Positions 33,129 to 42,641 are shown, numbered from the stretch's first letter. The stretch: 60,549 nucleotides of DNA from an uncultured Hungatella sp. (GCA_910585435.1 CAJUEJ010000012.1:1-60549); one strand, 5' to 3'. Numbers and translations are program-made. The notes: generated by a model not told the origin, from the letters alone.

Positions 33129-35972
33129 TTACTGCGCCGCCGCTCTCTGCCTCTCCCCCATTCTCCGGCGGTAAATCTCCCTGATCTCCCGTCTCATATC
33201 CGCCACCTTCCCATCTTCCTCACGCTTGGCCGCCCCCGGCCCTCTCACTTCTTCCAGCCGCACCACATACCCTCTCATAGGAAACATACTATCCTTCTTC
33301 TTCCCGGAAGCCTCACCATTCCTCTGGCTCCTCTCCTCCGCAGACGGCGCATCCTGTGCATCCTCCCACCGGATTCCATCCTCCAGAATAACCGCCTTCC
33401 GAAGCTCCGTCACCACCTTAAACTCCGTATTGGCAGGTATAAGAACCTCCGCCTCATTCTGAACCTTGGACACCCCCGAGATGTCCACCGCTCCCTTCCC
33501 CGTCATCGAGTACTCAATGAGAACCGCATTGTCCTCCCCCTCTTTATCCTGGCTCTTCTTAAAATACTGGGCCGCCTTCGCAATCCTCTTAGAACTGCTC
33601 ATCATGGAATTTATCGTAATAGTAGATCCTGCCGAGGCCTTAAATCCTCCCGTAAGCCTGCCGCCCCGGAAGGTAGACCCCACATAGGCGCTTTTCCCTT
33701 CCATATTAATCCCTGCACCGGTATCCGCCTGGCCTCCCTCATTCTGCCCTCTCTCCTCCAGGGCATCCTGGGACATTCTGGAAGAAATCCGTATCATCTT
33801 GAAAATAGAATCTGCAACCTCTTCATCTGCAATCTCCGAACCAGACGAAAACTCATAAGATCCAAATCCCGTCTGCTTATACTGGTCAACCCTGTCATCC
33901 CTCAAAGCCTTCCGTGCAAATCCTTCCCAATATTTCTGTCCCCTTGTCATTGCCAGGAACGCTCCCGTGGTATAGATATTCAGAGCGATATCCTGCGCCT
34001 GGGCATTGTTGGCATCCTCCCCGATCTCCTTCATAATCCCGTCGGAAGACTTTCCATACAAAGTAAAATTATACCCATCCGTTACCTCATACCCTCTCTG
34101 GGAAAGCTTCTCTCTGCCCTGTGCAATCTGGTCCTCAATATATTTTCTCTGTTCCTCGAAAACCTCCAGATCCTGTCCTGTCTTTCTCTCTTCCTCCTGG
34201 GCCTTCTTAAACTCCTCAATCTTTGCCAGAAGGTTGGCTCCCATCTTCTTCTGTCTGTCATCCGCCTTGAGAACCAGAAGCCCCGGTACATCCATCTCCA
34301 GAAGCTGTTCAAAGGACATGGCCTTGTAGGCATCTCCATACGCCTGGTGAAGCCTTCCGGTCTTTACCAGCTGGTCAATCAGCTGATTGATAATCTTCCG
34401 GATTGGTTCCGGCTTGGACGCCACTCTCCCTGCATTCCTTTTTCTGGTGCGCAGATCCGTGATGGCCGCTTTCAGCTCCTCTAAATGCTGCTGCAGATAA
34501 TCCCTGTCTCCCACCATGCTTCTGACGTCGCCGTTGTTCATAGCCGCTTCATTTCTCTTGTTGTACCGCTCTCTCCTCTTGTCTCTCAGTTCATTTAACA
34601 TCAGCCGGTAGACAAGCTCATGAGGAAACTGGTGCTCCGGCGCAAATTCCTGGCGCAGCACATCCACCGGAAGAGGATCCACAGTCATGTACATGGCTGC
34701 CGGCTCCGACAGATCCTCCTTGCCGGTGATTCCCGCATTCTGAGAGCCCTTCATAATCTCATACAGAGAGTGGTCCTTGCTGGTTACCATCCATGCAATA
34801 AGGGCAAGCCGGAAATACAGAAGGTCTTTCAGAGAAGCCCCCATCAGCTTATAAGCTCCCAGCATCCGCAGGGTGGTCCCGGAAGGCCCTGCCGTCTGCA
34901 GCATGCCCTCTGCATTGACTCTCTCCTTCATCCTGTACCAGGCTCTTCCCTCCTGCCACTGAAGCTCCCCGTCTCTCATTCCGTTGGCCCGCTCCCTCTG
35001 GGACAAGCCCAGGCCCAGTCTCTCATAGTGCTGCTCTCCCAGCCGGTTAGCCATCCGTTCTTCCCGGCTTCTGGTCTGCCTGGTAAACTTGCTGGACATG
35101 GCCGCATTGAAGCCTCTTAACAATCCTGAGAAAAACCGTGTCAGCTTGTTTCCTCTGCCCTTCTTCCTGTCTGTGCTTTTCTTTAAGTCTCTTGCTATGG
35201 AAAAGGTGTCAAACACATCCCCTCTCTTGGCCCTCTGTTTCATTCCCTCCAGAAGATCCAGGCGGACACCCTGAAGCTCCGGGCTTCTGGCCCGGTCCTC
35301 ATCGGAAATATAAGCCATCATATTTTTCAAAGAACGGCTTCTGGCAATCTGGTCTCTTCCCCGGCCTCCGTTTACGAACATGCCGTTGTACAGCATCGTC
35401 ATCCGCTCACGTAAGTTTCCATCGCCGTTGATCACCTGATTTAAGTTTTCCCGGTCTGTCTGGTCGGCGACCAGCCGGTCCATAGCATTGCTTCCGTCGT
35501 TTAAATACTGCCTGTAATTGCCGATCTGCCCGGCTCCTCCGGAGCTGTCTCCCTTGGGAAGCAGGGCTTCCAGAAGAGTATCGGTAATCTCCACATTGTC
35601 TTGTTGCGCCTCCGGTTCCCCGGCCTCTGTCAGGTTCGTCCCGGTTTCCGCTTCCTGAGCCTGGGGCCCTGTTGTCCCTGCCTCCAGGTTGGTCCCAGGC
35701 GCTGCCTCTCCTGTCATTTCTGCCGCCACCTGCCCCAGGGCCTGGGCATTCTCCACAGCCTCCTCATTCATTCCCGGAGCCTGATCCGGATTTTTATAGT
35801 AGGCATTGAGCATCCGGCTTAATCTGGTCAGTGCCGTCTTGGCCGCCTGCTGTACGTAAGGCGTCTTATACAGTCTGGCAGCAAATTCCTCCTCGTATTT
35901 GTCCGCAGTCTGTTCCCAGGCGCTGTGCCTGTATATCTCCTGATACGCTTTCTTGTTAAAATCTGCCCCCAT
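33129..35972 (-). CDS. Large protein with C-terminal R-S-E ADP-ribosyltransferase domain, putative eCIS toxin
   Basis: A 947-residue protein without signal peptide. Residues of about 760-865 carry the three marks of an R-S-E mono-ADP-ribosyltransferase: an Arg in YVGSTFRGGR (about 769-772), an STS-like block SMMSSSKRIAKAAQYF (about 789-802), and the ExE motif in NEAEVLIPANTEFKV (Glu about 840 and 842). The preceding 700 residues are mostly helical and contain coiled coil; I do not recognise them. Residues 1-65 are compact and helical, with a disordered Ala/Glu-rich stretch to about 140. It sits between a double-GNAT gene and an AAA+ gene, as expected for an injected cargo. The host target cannot be predicted. 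Confidence 0.75.
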   Translation of the reverse strand: MGADFNKKAYQEIYRHSAWEQTADKYEEEFAARLYKTPYVQQAAKTALTRLSRMLNAYYKNPDQAPGMNEEAVENAQALGQVAAEMTGEAAPGTNLEAGTTGPQAQEAETGTNLTEAGEPEAQQDNVEITDTLLEALLPKGDSSGGAGQIGNYRQYLNDGSNAMDRLVADQTDRENLNQVINGDGNLRERMTMLYNGMFVNGGRGRDQIARSRSLKNMMAYISDEDRARSPELQGVRLDLLEGMKQRAKRGDVFDTFSIARDLKKSTDRKKGRGNKLTRFFSGLLRGFNAAMSSKFTRQTRSREERMANRLGEQHYERLGLGLSQRERANGMRDGELQWQEGRAWYRMKERVNAEGMLQTAGPSGTTLRMLGAYKLMGASLKDLLYFRLALIAWMVTSKDHSLYEIMKGSQNAGITGKEDLSEPAAMYMTVDPLPVDVLRQEFAPEHQFPHELVYRLMLNELRDKRRERYNKRNEAAMNNGDVRSMVGDRDYLQQHLEELKAAITDLRTRKRNAGRVASKPEPIRKIINQLIDQLVKTGRLHQAYGDAYKAMSFEQLLEMDVPGLLVLKADDRQKKMGANLLAKIEEFKKAQEEERKTGQDLEVFEEQRKYIEDQIAQGREKLSQRGYEVTDGYNFTLYGKSSDGIMKEIGEDANNAQAQDIALNIYTTGAFLAMTRGQKYWEGFARKALRDDRVDQYKQTGFGSYEFSSGSEIADEEVADSIFKMIRISSRMSQDALEERGQNEGGQADTGAGINMEGKSAYVGSTFRGGRLTGGFKASAGSTITINSMMSSSKRIAKAAQYFKKSQDKEGEDNAVLIEYSMTGKGAVDISGVSKVQNEAEVLIPANTEFKVVTELRKAVILEDGIRWEDAQDAPSAEERSQRNGEASGKKKDSMFPMRGYVVRLEEVRGPGAAKREEDGKVADMRREIREIYRRRMGERQRAAAQ

Positions 35973-36019
35973 GGTTCTCTCCCCTTTTCTGGCATGGAAT
36001 GCTTCTGGAAACTCCTTAT

Positions 36020-36072
36020 GCCTGGATTTTCAGCTGCAAAGACAGGCACAAAGGCGTTTCCGAGAACACTCG
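36020..36072. repeat. Intergenic repeat relative (REP-like) upstream of the toxin gene
   Basis: A GCCTG...CAGGC hairpin with internal sequence TTTGCAGCTGAAAATCC on the minus strand. This closely resembles one arm of the inverted repeat at 59797-59959 (CTTTGCGGCTGATTTTTCG). It fills the 112-bp gap between the double-GNAT gene and the ADP-ribosyltransferase gene. Confidence 0.55.
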
Positions 36073-36084
36073 GCATATGTAAAC

Positions 36085-36969
36085 TTAGTAAATATAATAC
36101 CTGGCCGCGGCCTGACCTACGGTTTTCGCCTTCTGGTCCGTCATCTGAAGGACCATCTTCTGGGTGGTCTCCGTCAAGGCGTTGATGTAGATCTTATCCT
36201 CCGGATCGCAGTATTTTTTCAGCACCTGGTAGCTGGCCCGGAACAGCCCCATCATCTCCGCCGGAGCCGCCTTGCTGAGAATGCAGAAATAGGACAGAAT
36301 ATAATCCGCATCCTGTTTCTCCAGCAGGATACAGCCCTCCGGCTCTCCTCTTTTTACCAGCAGGAAGCTGGCCGCCTGGTCATACAGATACTTTACGTTC
36401 AGATCCGGCACGGTTCCGTCCTCATTGGGCAGGCTCTCCAGCTTCTTCAGAAACTGATTCCACATCCTGGCTGTCACGGCTGATAAAGGAACCGCTTTCA
36501 CACCGGCTCCCAGAACCGCCGCCTTTCCTTCGTCTGCTCCCTGTCCGGCTCCGCTCCCGGCCAGTTCCGTCTGTCCGAAAAATTTTCCGGACAAATCTTT
36601 AAAATCCGCCACATAAACCGTGCTCTCCGCCTCATCCCGCTCATACCGGTTGCCGGCTAAGCAGGCGTCCAGCCCTTTCATGGCTTCATTGTCCACATAC
36701 TGGCACAATTCCCCGTCCATCTGGGATCCGCGCCCTATGTGGTGAAGCTCTTCCAGCAGCCCGGTAGCGATTCCCTTCCTGCGGTACTCTTCCGCCACAT
36801 ACAGGTAATGAATCTCCAGAAATGTCTCCGCCTCCTGGGCCGCCAGCACGCCGCAGGCCGTCCCCTCTTCGATAGCTCCCAAAACCAGGTCCGCAAACTG
36901 CCACTGTTCCACAGGCATGAGGGGTTCAAAAAATGATCTGTTCTCTTGTCTTACAATCGTTATCTCCAT
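36085..36969 (-). CDS. Double GNAT-like protein paired with the ADP-ribosyltransferase gene
   Basis: A 294-residue protein. Residues 20-125 are a GNAT domain with the acetyl-CoA loop VAEEYRRKGIATGLLEEL. The C-terminal half (about 165-294) looks like a second, degenerate GNAT (SFLLVKRGEPEGCILL) that matches the second domain of the protein at 28605. A Gly/Ala linker joins the halves. It is encoded directly upstream of the ADP-ribosyltransferase gene. I infer a role in modifying, storing or loading that cargo, or in protecting the producer; a plain metabolic acetyltransferase would be out of place here. Confidence 0.7.
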   Translation of the reverse strand: MEITIVRQENRSFFEPLMPVEQWQFADLVLGAIEEGTACGVLAAQEAETFLEIHYLYVAEEYRRKGIATGLLEELHHIGRGSQMDGELCQYVDNEAMKGLDACLAGNRYERDEAESTVYVADFKDLSGKFFGQTELAGSGAGQGADEGKAAVLGAGVKAVPLSAVTARMWNQFLKKLESLPNEDGTVPDLNVKYLYDQAASFLLVKRGEPEGCILLEKQDADYILSYFCILSKAAPAEMMGLFRASYQVLKKYCDPEDKIYINALTETTQKMVLQMTDQKAKTVGQAAARYYIY

Positions 36970-36988
36970 CTTTTTCTCCTCCTGCCCT

Positions 36989-39781
36989 TTACTCTGTCAT
37001 ATCTTTCAACTGATTCAGAATGCGATTCCATCGTTCATAGCAGGTGCTGAGCCGGTTGTATACATCGAACTGGAAAAATCCCCGTTTGTGCCTTACGGCA
37101 TGCCACAACGGCTCGTTCTCCTGTCCGTCTGCGGTCTCTCCTGCATCAACGATCCGTTTCAGTACCCTGAATCTGGCATATTCCTGATTAAACTCTGTGA
37201 GAGCCTGATGGAACGCAGCCGGATCCGTGCCTTCCTTCAGATTCTTTTTGTCAAGTACACTGGCCTCCGAATCCTTAAAGATCCTGGCCTCTATGCCTGA
37301 TACGGTAATGAAAGCATCCGTTTCCTGCCTTGCAATCTCCGGCTCCACTGTCTGTTCCATAACTTCTATGTGTTCCGGGAAGGTCCACATGCCGATCCGC
37401 TCTCTGAACTGGGCAAAACGGGTGAAAATGTCGCTTCCTTCTCCTCTCCGGTAATCCCTGCCCTGGTCTGAATAGTAATCGGCCGCACGGTTTAAGTCTC
37501 CGGCCAGCTGATTGCACAAAGCCGCGGCAGTGGGATCCAGCCCCCTGCTGTCCCTCTGAAGGCTGTCTCTCATCTCCAGAGCCTGGTTGGCATAAGCCTC
37601 CGTGGTCCGTATGGCCTCCCCGGCATTCTCACACTGTCTTAAGAAATCCATGTACTCTGCCTGAATCTCCGGCGTAGTGATCCCATACCCGGCCTGCATG
37701 TTCTCATCCGCCCCGATGCTGCGGTAAAGATCATTGAGAAACACAAAATCGTCGGTTCCTATGCCAGGATAGGTGATTCCTCCAAAGGTGAATCCTCCGT
37801 CTCTCCACTCCTGCCGGCTGGTCCGGATCAGATCCTCCGTAGCTTTCTCCACCATGTTCCGGGCCAGCTGTGCTCTGGGCTGGCCTTTGGCCTCCACAAA
37901 CAGCATATTCCAGGTAAGGCGTCTGGTCTCCTCAGGGGTGTACAGCCGTTTCAGTTCTTCCCGCACCTGGGGCAGGTTGAGAGAAAGCAAAGATTCCCGG
38001 GCAGACTCAAAAGAGAGGTCAAAGGTGGTATTCCAGCGGATATCCAGGTGCATACTTTCCCTGATGTCAATCTCCGCCTGGGCGATGTCATCCCCGTTGA
38101 CAGACATGTAGGCAGCACGGAACTTATAATCTGCATAGGTAGGCATATTGGCGGGATCGCCGGCAAACATATTTCTGGCCATACCCTCCGCCATACATCC
38201 GCTCTGATAAAAGGTCACCAGCCGATCCAGCTCCTGGTCAAAGGGGTCATCCTCCCGAAACAGTCCCGGCAGTTGTTTCATATAGATTACCAGTTGGGAA
38301 AGCCCCTGCATATTGGTAAAATCGTTCTCAAACTCCGCCGTATGCTGTGCAATCTCCTGGGGACTGATAAACAGGAAGCCACAGCCGTATTTTCTCTTTA
38401 AATATCCCATCTGCCGCCACATCAATTCCTTAAACTGCCTAAGGCCTTCCAGATTGCTCTGTTTGCATGCCTCCACCTGGGCTTCGTCGGCGCCGTCCGC
38501 CGGCCTGCGGATCAGGTTCTGAATCATGGCGTCAATCTGCTGCAGAGGCGTATTTTGCACTGCCTTCCAGCGGGGAAGATTGGACAGATGGCGGACAAAG
38601 GATTCGTTCATCTCCACATTCATACCGCTGACCCGGTAATGCTCCTGGCTTAACCGGTCATAGACCGGATCTCCCGGATGATTATGCTGACGGAAATACA
38701 TGGCATGTGCGGAATTCTCAATATTCCTATTGTTCTTTCCATATTCCACCAGGGACCCGTGCTGCCTTAAAAACTGCCTGGCTGCCCTGGTGTTCTCGCC
38801 CTGGCGCTCTGATTCCTTATAACGAAACAGCGCCCGCTGCAGATCTCCGGATCCTGTCAGTTCTTTCCTGGTACGAAGGAATTCCGCCTGCTGCTGGAGA
38901 ATCACCAGATTCTTCTGCTCCAGGGTATCATTCTCACTGTACCGTACCGAAATCTCAGACCGGTAATGGGTCCGGTAATAGGGGTTGGTAATAATCTTTC
39001 TCTGAATCTGGTAATAATTTCTCAGCCTTGCTGCAGTGCTCATTTTTATATCCAGCTCTTCTCTTTCTTCTTCAGAGAGATTGGCCAGAAAATCCGGATG
39101 GGTTTTCATAAGCAGCTTCATGGCGTCTGTCTTGCCGGCAATCTCCTCCAGCCGCAGGCTCTGGGCGGCAAAAGCCTTGTCGTCCCTTAAATCCAGGTTA
39201 AAATCCAGGGCCATAAACTGGCGGACGCACTCCTGCCCTACCCTGGCTTCAAAGTGGCGGCCGTTGTTTATATTGTGAAGAATGTAGCGGTTCCTGTCGG
39301 TATCTTCTGTCAGAAACTGGCAGATGGCGTTCTGCTCCAGGAAGGACATGCCCTCCAAATCCACTGCCGCCTCCTGCTTTCTCCTGTTCAGTTCCTCCTC
39401 CCACTGCTGTCTGGCATATTCCACCTCCTGGGCATTCAGGCTTTTCCGGCGCAGGGCCGATCCCGGCATCTTGGCACGGACACGCCGCTTGGAAGCACTC
39501 CGGATCTCTGTGGATACCTGGGGAAGGGATTTATTTACGATGGTTTTTTTAGGCATAAGAATCCGGTTCTGTGCCAGGAACTGCTGCGTCCGCAGCTCTC
39601 TCTGCTGTATCGCCTGCTGCCGGGCTTCCATATCCAAAATCATCTGATTTACTTCCACCGGTTCCTGCCGGTTTGCCTCCAGCGGCTGATTGACATGCAG
39701 CTGCTGCCCTGCCTGCCGGTTCTGGTTCTGCAGCTGTGCATTTTGGCCTTCCGCTGCGTTGGTTGTTCCTCTTGGTGGCAT
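36989..39781 (-). CDS. Unknown 930-residue protein, candidate cargo or scaffold
   Basis: I do not recognise this protein. The first 50 residues are rich in Gln and Asn. A basic, disordered stretch around residues 80-120 (SASKRRVRAKM, SALRRK) follows. The rest is predicted to be mostly helical with many charged residues and no membrane segment or signal peptide. No catalytic motif could be identified by eye. It lies 25 nt downstream of the first AAA+ gene and 19 nt upstream of the double-GNAT gene. Its size, cytoplasmic character and position next to the ADP-ribosyltransferase suggest a cargo protein or a loading scaffold. This is inference only. Confidence 0.55.
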   Translation of the reverse strand: MPPRGTTNAAEGQNAQLQNQNRQAGQQLHVNQPLEANRQEPVEVNQMILDMEARQQAIQQRELRTQQFLAQNRILMPKKTIVNKSLPQVSTEIRSASKRRVRAKMPGSALRRKSLNAQEVEYARQQWEEELNRRKQEAAVDLEGMSFLEQNAICQFLTEDTDRNRYILHNINNGRHFEARVGQECVRQFMALDFNLDLRDDKAFAAQSLRLEEIAGKTDAMKLLMKTHPDFLANLSEEEREELDIKMSTAARLRNYYQIQRKIITNPYYRTHYRSEISVRYSENDTLEQKNLVILQQQAEFLRTRKELTGSGDLQRALFRYKESERQGENTRAARQFLRQHGSLVEYGKNNRNIENSAHAMYFRQHNHPGDPVYDRLSQEHYRVSGMNVEMNESFVRHLSNLPRWKAVQNTPLQQIDAMIQNLIRRPADGADEAQVEACKQSNLEGLRQFKELMWRQMGYLKRKYGCGFLFISPQEIAQHTAEFENDFTNMQGLSQLVIYMKQLPGLFREDDPFDQELDRLVTFYQSGCMAEGMARNMFAGDPANMPTYADYKFRAAYMSVNGDDIAQAEIDIRESMHLDIRWNTTFDLSFESARESLLSLNLPQVREELKRLYTPEETRRLTWNMLFVEAKGQPRAQLARNMVEKATEDLIRTSRQEWRDGGFTFGGITYPGIGTDDFVFLNDLYRSIGADENMQAGYGITTPEIQAEYMDFLRQCENAGEAIRTTEAYANQALEMRDSLQRDSRGLDPTAAALCNQLAGDLNRAADYYSDQGRDYRRGEGSDIFTRFAQFRERIGMWTFPEHIEVMEQTVEPEIARQETDAFITVSGIEARIFKDSEASVLDKKNLKEGTDPAAFHQALTEFNQEYARFRVLKRIVDAGETADGQENEPLWHAVRHKRGFFQFDVYNRLSTCYERWNRILNQLKDMTE

Positions 39782-39806
39782 AATATTGCTCCTCCTTTTT
39801 GTTAAA

Positions 39807-42254
39807 CTACAGCCCGATCAAGGAAGCATAAGGCTCAAAATCGGATCTGGTGAACACTTTTCCTGTCTTGACAAACTCGTAACGGATAGCCTGGAGATAA
39901 TGCTTCATGCACACCTCCCTGCCGTCTCCGTCCGCAGCGGCCAGGAAGGCCGCATTTAAAATACAGTTCTTGATATTTCCTCCTACAAACTCAAATTTCT
40001 CCGCCAGGAAACGGATATCCACATCTTCTCCCAAAGGCGTCCCCTTGGGGATGGTGGTCCGCCACAACATCTCCCTGGTATCCGGATCTGGGAACTGGAA
40101 TTCCACAATATACTTCATACGCCGGAAAAATGCCGGGTCAATATTGTGTTTGTAGTTGGTAGCCAGAACGGACACTCCGTCGTAGGCCTCCACCTCCTGG
40201 AGAAGCAGCGCTGTCTTGTTGTTGTTGGACGCCTGGTTGCTGCCTCCGTCGTCGGAACGCTTGGCAAACAGGGTGTCACACTCATCGAAGAACAGAACCA
40301 CATTACATTTTTTGGCCTCCCGGAAAATCATGGAGATGGATTTCTCCGTCTCGCCAACGTATTTATCGATAACCTTAGACAAATCTACCCGGTAAAGCTC
40401 CAGGTTCAGCTCATGAGCGATTACCTGGGCGCACATGGATTTTCCGGTTCCGGGAGCGCCGAACAGCAGGATGGAAAGCCCCCGGCCATAGGGGTATTTC
40501 TTCGTATAATTCCAGTTGTCATACACCTGCTTCCTGAAGTTCATCTGGTCGATGGCATGCCCCAGGGTCTCCCTCTGGTCCCGGTTCATAACAATATCTT
40601 CAAATCCAAAATTGGCCTTCACCTTGGTGGCCTTCTGGGTCAGCTCCGAGCTCATCTGGTTGTTGCAGCCCTTAAAGAGGGTATTCCTTGGAATCACAAT
40701 GTCTTTGTCCATGGTGGCAAAGCTTCTGGCCTGCTTGAGGGCCGCCTTGATCTTCCCCGGGGTGAACAGAAACTTGGTAGCCATCTCCAGAAGATCCACT
40801 TCTTCCGCCAGGGCATATCCTTTTGAAAAATAGTTCCAGCACTCTTCTCTCTCCTGGTTGGACGGCGTAGGCAGCTCCAGCTCCGTAAACTCCTCCTTTG
40901 TCATCTCTTTTAAAGGAAGCTTTTCCTTGCTTACGGCAAATACCATCAGACCCCGATCCGTCAATTTGGAAAAAGCCAGATCCATATATCCGAAAAACTT
41001 ATCCTTCTCCTCCTCCCGGTAAGCCAGATCGTCCAGACAGCAGCAGGCATTGGTTAAGATACATTCCCTTGTCACAGCCCACAGGGCTTTGTCTACAAAG
41101 GAGAAATCGTAGACAAACAGTTTTTTACAGTTGATGGAAATAGCTCTCATCCCATGGTTCTTACAGAAATGCTTTACAAAAAATTTCCGGCCGCTTCCCT
41201 CATCCCCGAAATAGGCAAAGATCCTGCCTCCCTCTCCATAGGAAATCTCCATGGCCTCCAGAACTCCCTGGTTGGCAAGAATGGGATCCAGCTCCTCGTC
41301 TGTAGTCAGCATCTGGAAAAACCGGATATAATTCTCGTCCAGCCGCATGGGATTCTTGCCGAACAGGTAGTCAATCATCCGCTTATCCGGCGAAACCACA
41401 GTGGAAAAGGGCATACTGTCCTGCACCCGCAGATCCAGAACCGGCAGAAGCTGTTCCAGGCATACGGACATGTCTCCGTAAGCCCCGGTGATGGAAAATC
41501 TGTCTCCGTAGTACAGCTTTGCCGCAGACTCGATGGTCGGCGCCGGCAGCCCTCCGTTCTCGTTGATTACCTGGAAAACACCGGCGTAATCGGTCTGGGT
41601 GGAGGACAAGATACCGCAGGCCAGACAGAAGATGGTAAAATTTTCATAGTCCAGCTTCTTACAAAGCTCATAAAAAGGAAGGGAAATCCCATTCTCCAGA
41701 GCCAGATTGGCCCTGGCGTTTATGTAATCCACCATATCCTCCACAGAAAACACTTCCGCCGGCTGGCCCACGTCTTCCCTGGCTGCCTGGCTGGTCTCCA
41801 TGGCAAAATCAGAAAACAGGGCGTCCAGATCCAGAGAGTCATCCTCCTCCCGGGATGTCCGGCCTTCCTGCTCCCAGCTGTCTTCCGCCTCATCCGAATC
41901 CTCATGGCCGGTTCTGTCTTCGTCCCAGCCTTCCATCTGTTCTTCTTCATCAGAGAACAGGGCATCTGCCGGGTCACTGCCCAGATAGTTTTCTTCCTGG
42001 CTGTCCTCTTCCTGACTATTCTCTTCCTGGCTATCCAGAAAACGTTCTATCTTTTCAATACAGATATCGTGGGCAATTTCCAGGTCAGGGTAGAGAACAT
42101 TCTTGTATCCGCCCTCTCCTGTGGCATAGACCTGCTTTAAGTTGACCAGGTATCGGTTCAATCCCTCGTTTACACTGGCAAATAGATACTCCATATATTC
42201 TTCGTAGTTGCCAAAGGGCTGATCTTTTCCTTTAATGCCGAACAGATTCTCCAT
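39807..42254 (-). CDS. Tandem AAA+ ATPase of eCIS type (Afp15-like), copy 1
   Basis: An 815-residue protein. The C-terminal AAA+ domain has Walker A GAPGTGKS at about residue 599, Walker B VLFFDECDTLF (DECD rather than DEAD), sensor 1 SVLATNYK and FFRRM as arginine finger. An earlier AAA-like domain has a degenerate loop (FGDEGSGRKFF). An acidic linker rich in SQEE repeats (about residues 75-140) separates an N-terminal helical domain from it. eCIS loci normally encode one such ATPase; this locus has two. It is the first large gene of the left operon and precedes the 930-residue orphan by 25 nt. Confidence 0.87.
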   Translation of the reverse strand: MENLFGIKGKDQPFGNYEEYMEYLFASVNEGLNRYLVNLKQVYATGEGGYKNVLYPDLEIAHDICIEKIERFLDSQEENSQEEDSQEENYLGSDPADALFSDEEEQMEGWDEDRTGHEDSDEAEDSWEQEGRTSREEDDSLDLDALFSDFAMETSQAAREDVGQPAEVFSVEDMVDYINARANLALENGISLPFYELCKKLDYENFTIFCLACGILSSTQTDYAGVFQVINENGGLPAPTIESAAKLYYGDRFSITGAYGDMSVCLEQLLPVLDLRVQDSMPFSTVVSPDKRMIDYLFGKNPMRLDENYIRFFQMLTTDEELDPILANQGVLEAMEISYGEGGRIFAYFGDEGSGRKFFVKHFCKNHGMRAISINCKKLFVYDFSFVDKALWAVTRECILTNACCCLDDLAYREEEKDKFFGYMDLAFSKLTDRGLMVFAVSKEKLPLKEMTKEEFTELELPTPSNQEREECWNYFSKGYALAEEVDLLEMATKFLFTPGKIKAALKQARSFATMDKDIVIPRNTLFKGCNNQMSSELTQKATKVKANFGFEDIVMNRDQRETLGHAIDQMNFRKQVYDNWNYTKKYPYGRGLSILLFGAPGTGKSMCAQVIAHELNLELYRVDLSKVIDKYVGETEKSISMIFREAKKCNVVLFFDECDTLFAKRSDDGGSNQASNNNKTALLLQEVEAYDGVSVLATNYKHNIDPAFFRRMKYIVEFQFPDPDTREMLWRTTIPKGTPLGEDVDIRFLAEKFEFVGGNIKNCILNAAFLAAADGDGREVCMKHYLQAIRYEFVKTGKVFTRSDFEPYASLIGL

Positions 42255-42346
42255 GTTATTCTACGTTCCTTTCGCTTCTCTCATTTTGTAACTATGCAGT
42301 CTTTGGGTTTGTCTATGGCTTCATGGTTACGCGTTCTTCCTTCAGC

Positions 42347-42577
42347 CTATGGCCTGGTATCGCTGGCAGTGTTAAACACTGCTGTTTCATCAAATATGTT
42401 TTTCCTGGTATTGATACCTTCCATTTTTCCCTGATTAAAACCTCCTGGCTGCTGATTCAAAGGCTTCTGCCGTTTCCATGAGGTATAGGTCATGGTTTCT
42501 TCTTCCTCGGAAACAGCAGAGGATTCTTTTCTTTTTTTCTCGTTGCGATGGCGAATCAGCTGTTCTGTGACGCGCAT
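42347..42577 (-). CDS. Small protein at the head of the cargo operon
   Basis: A 76-residue frame with a clear GGAGG 7 nt before its ATG. The N-terminus is basic (IRHRNEKKRKES), the remainder polar with no membrane segment, and it ends in TASDTRP. I do not recognise it. Its position as the first gene after the divergent promoter, 92 nt before the AAA+ gene, suggests it is translated as part of the operon. It could equally be a leader peptide or a chance frame. Confidence 0.5.
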   Translation of the reverse strand: MRVTEQLIRHRNEKKRKESSAVSEEEETMTYTSWKRQKPLNQQPGGFNQGKMEGINTRKNIFDETAVFNTASDTRP

Positions 42578-42612
42578 GCAGTTCCCTCCGTTCCAACATC
42601 ATCTCTGTCTAT

Positions 42613-42641
42613 ACTATAACACAGGTTCCCCTGTAACCGAA
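42613..42641 (-). promoter_or_regulatory. Candidate promoter of the left (cargo) operon with palindrome in the spacer
   Basis: TATAGT (42618-42613) is a good -10 box on the minus strand. The sequence 17 bp upstream (TTCGGT) is a poor -35, so an activator or alternative sigma factor may be needed. The perfect dyad ACAGG-TTCC-CCTGT (42621-42634) fills the spacer and is a likely operator. Confidence 0.45.
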
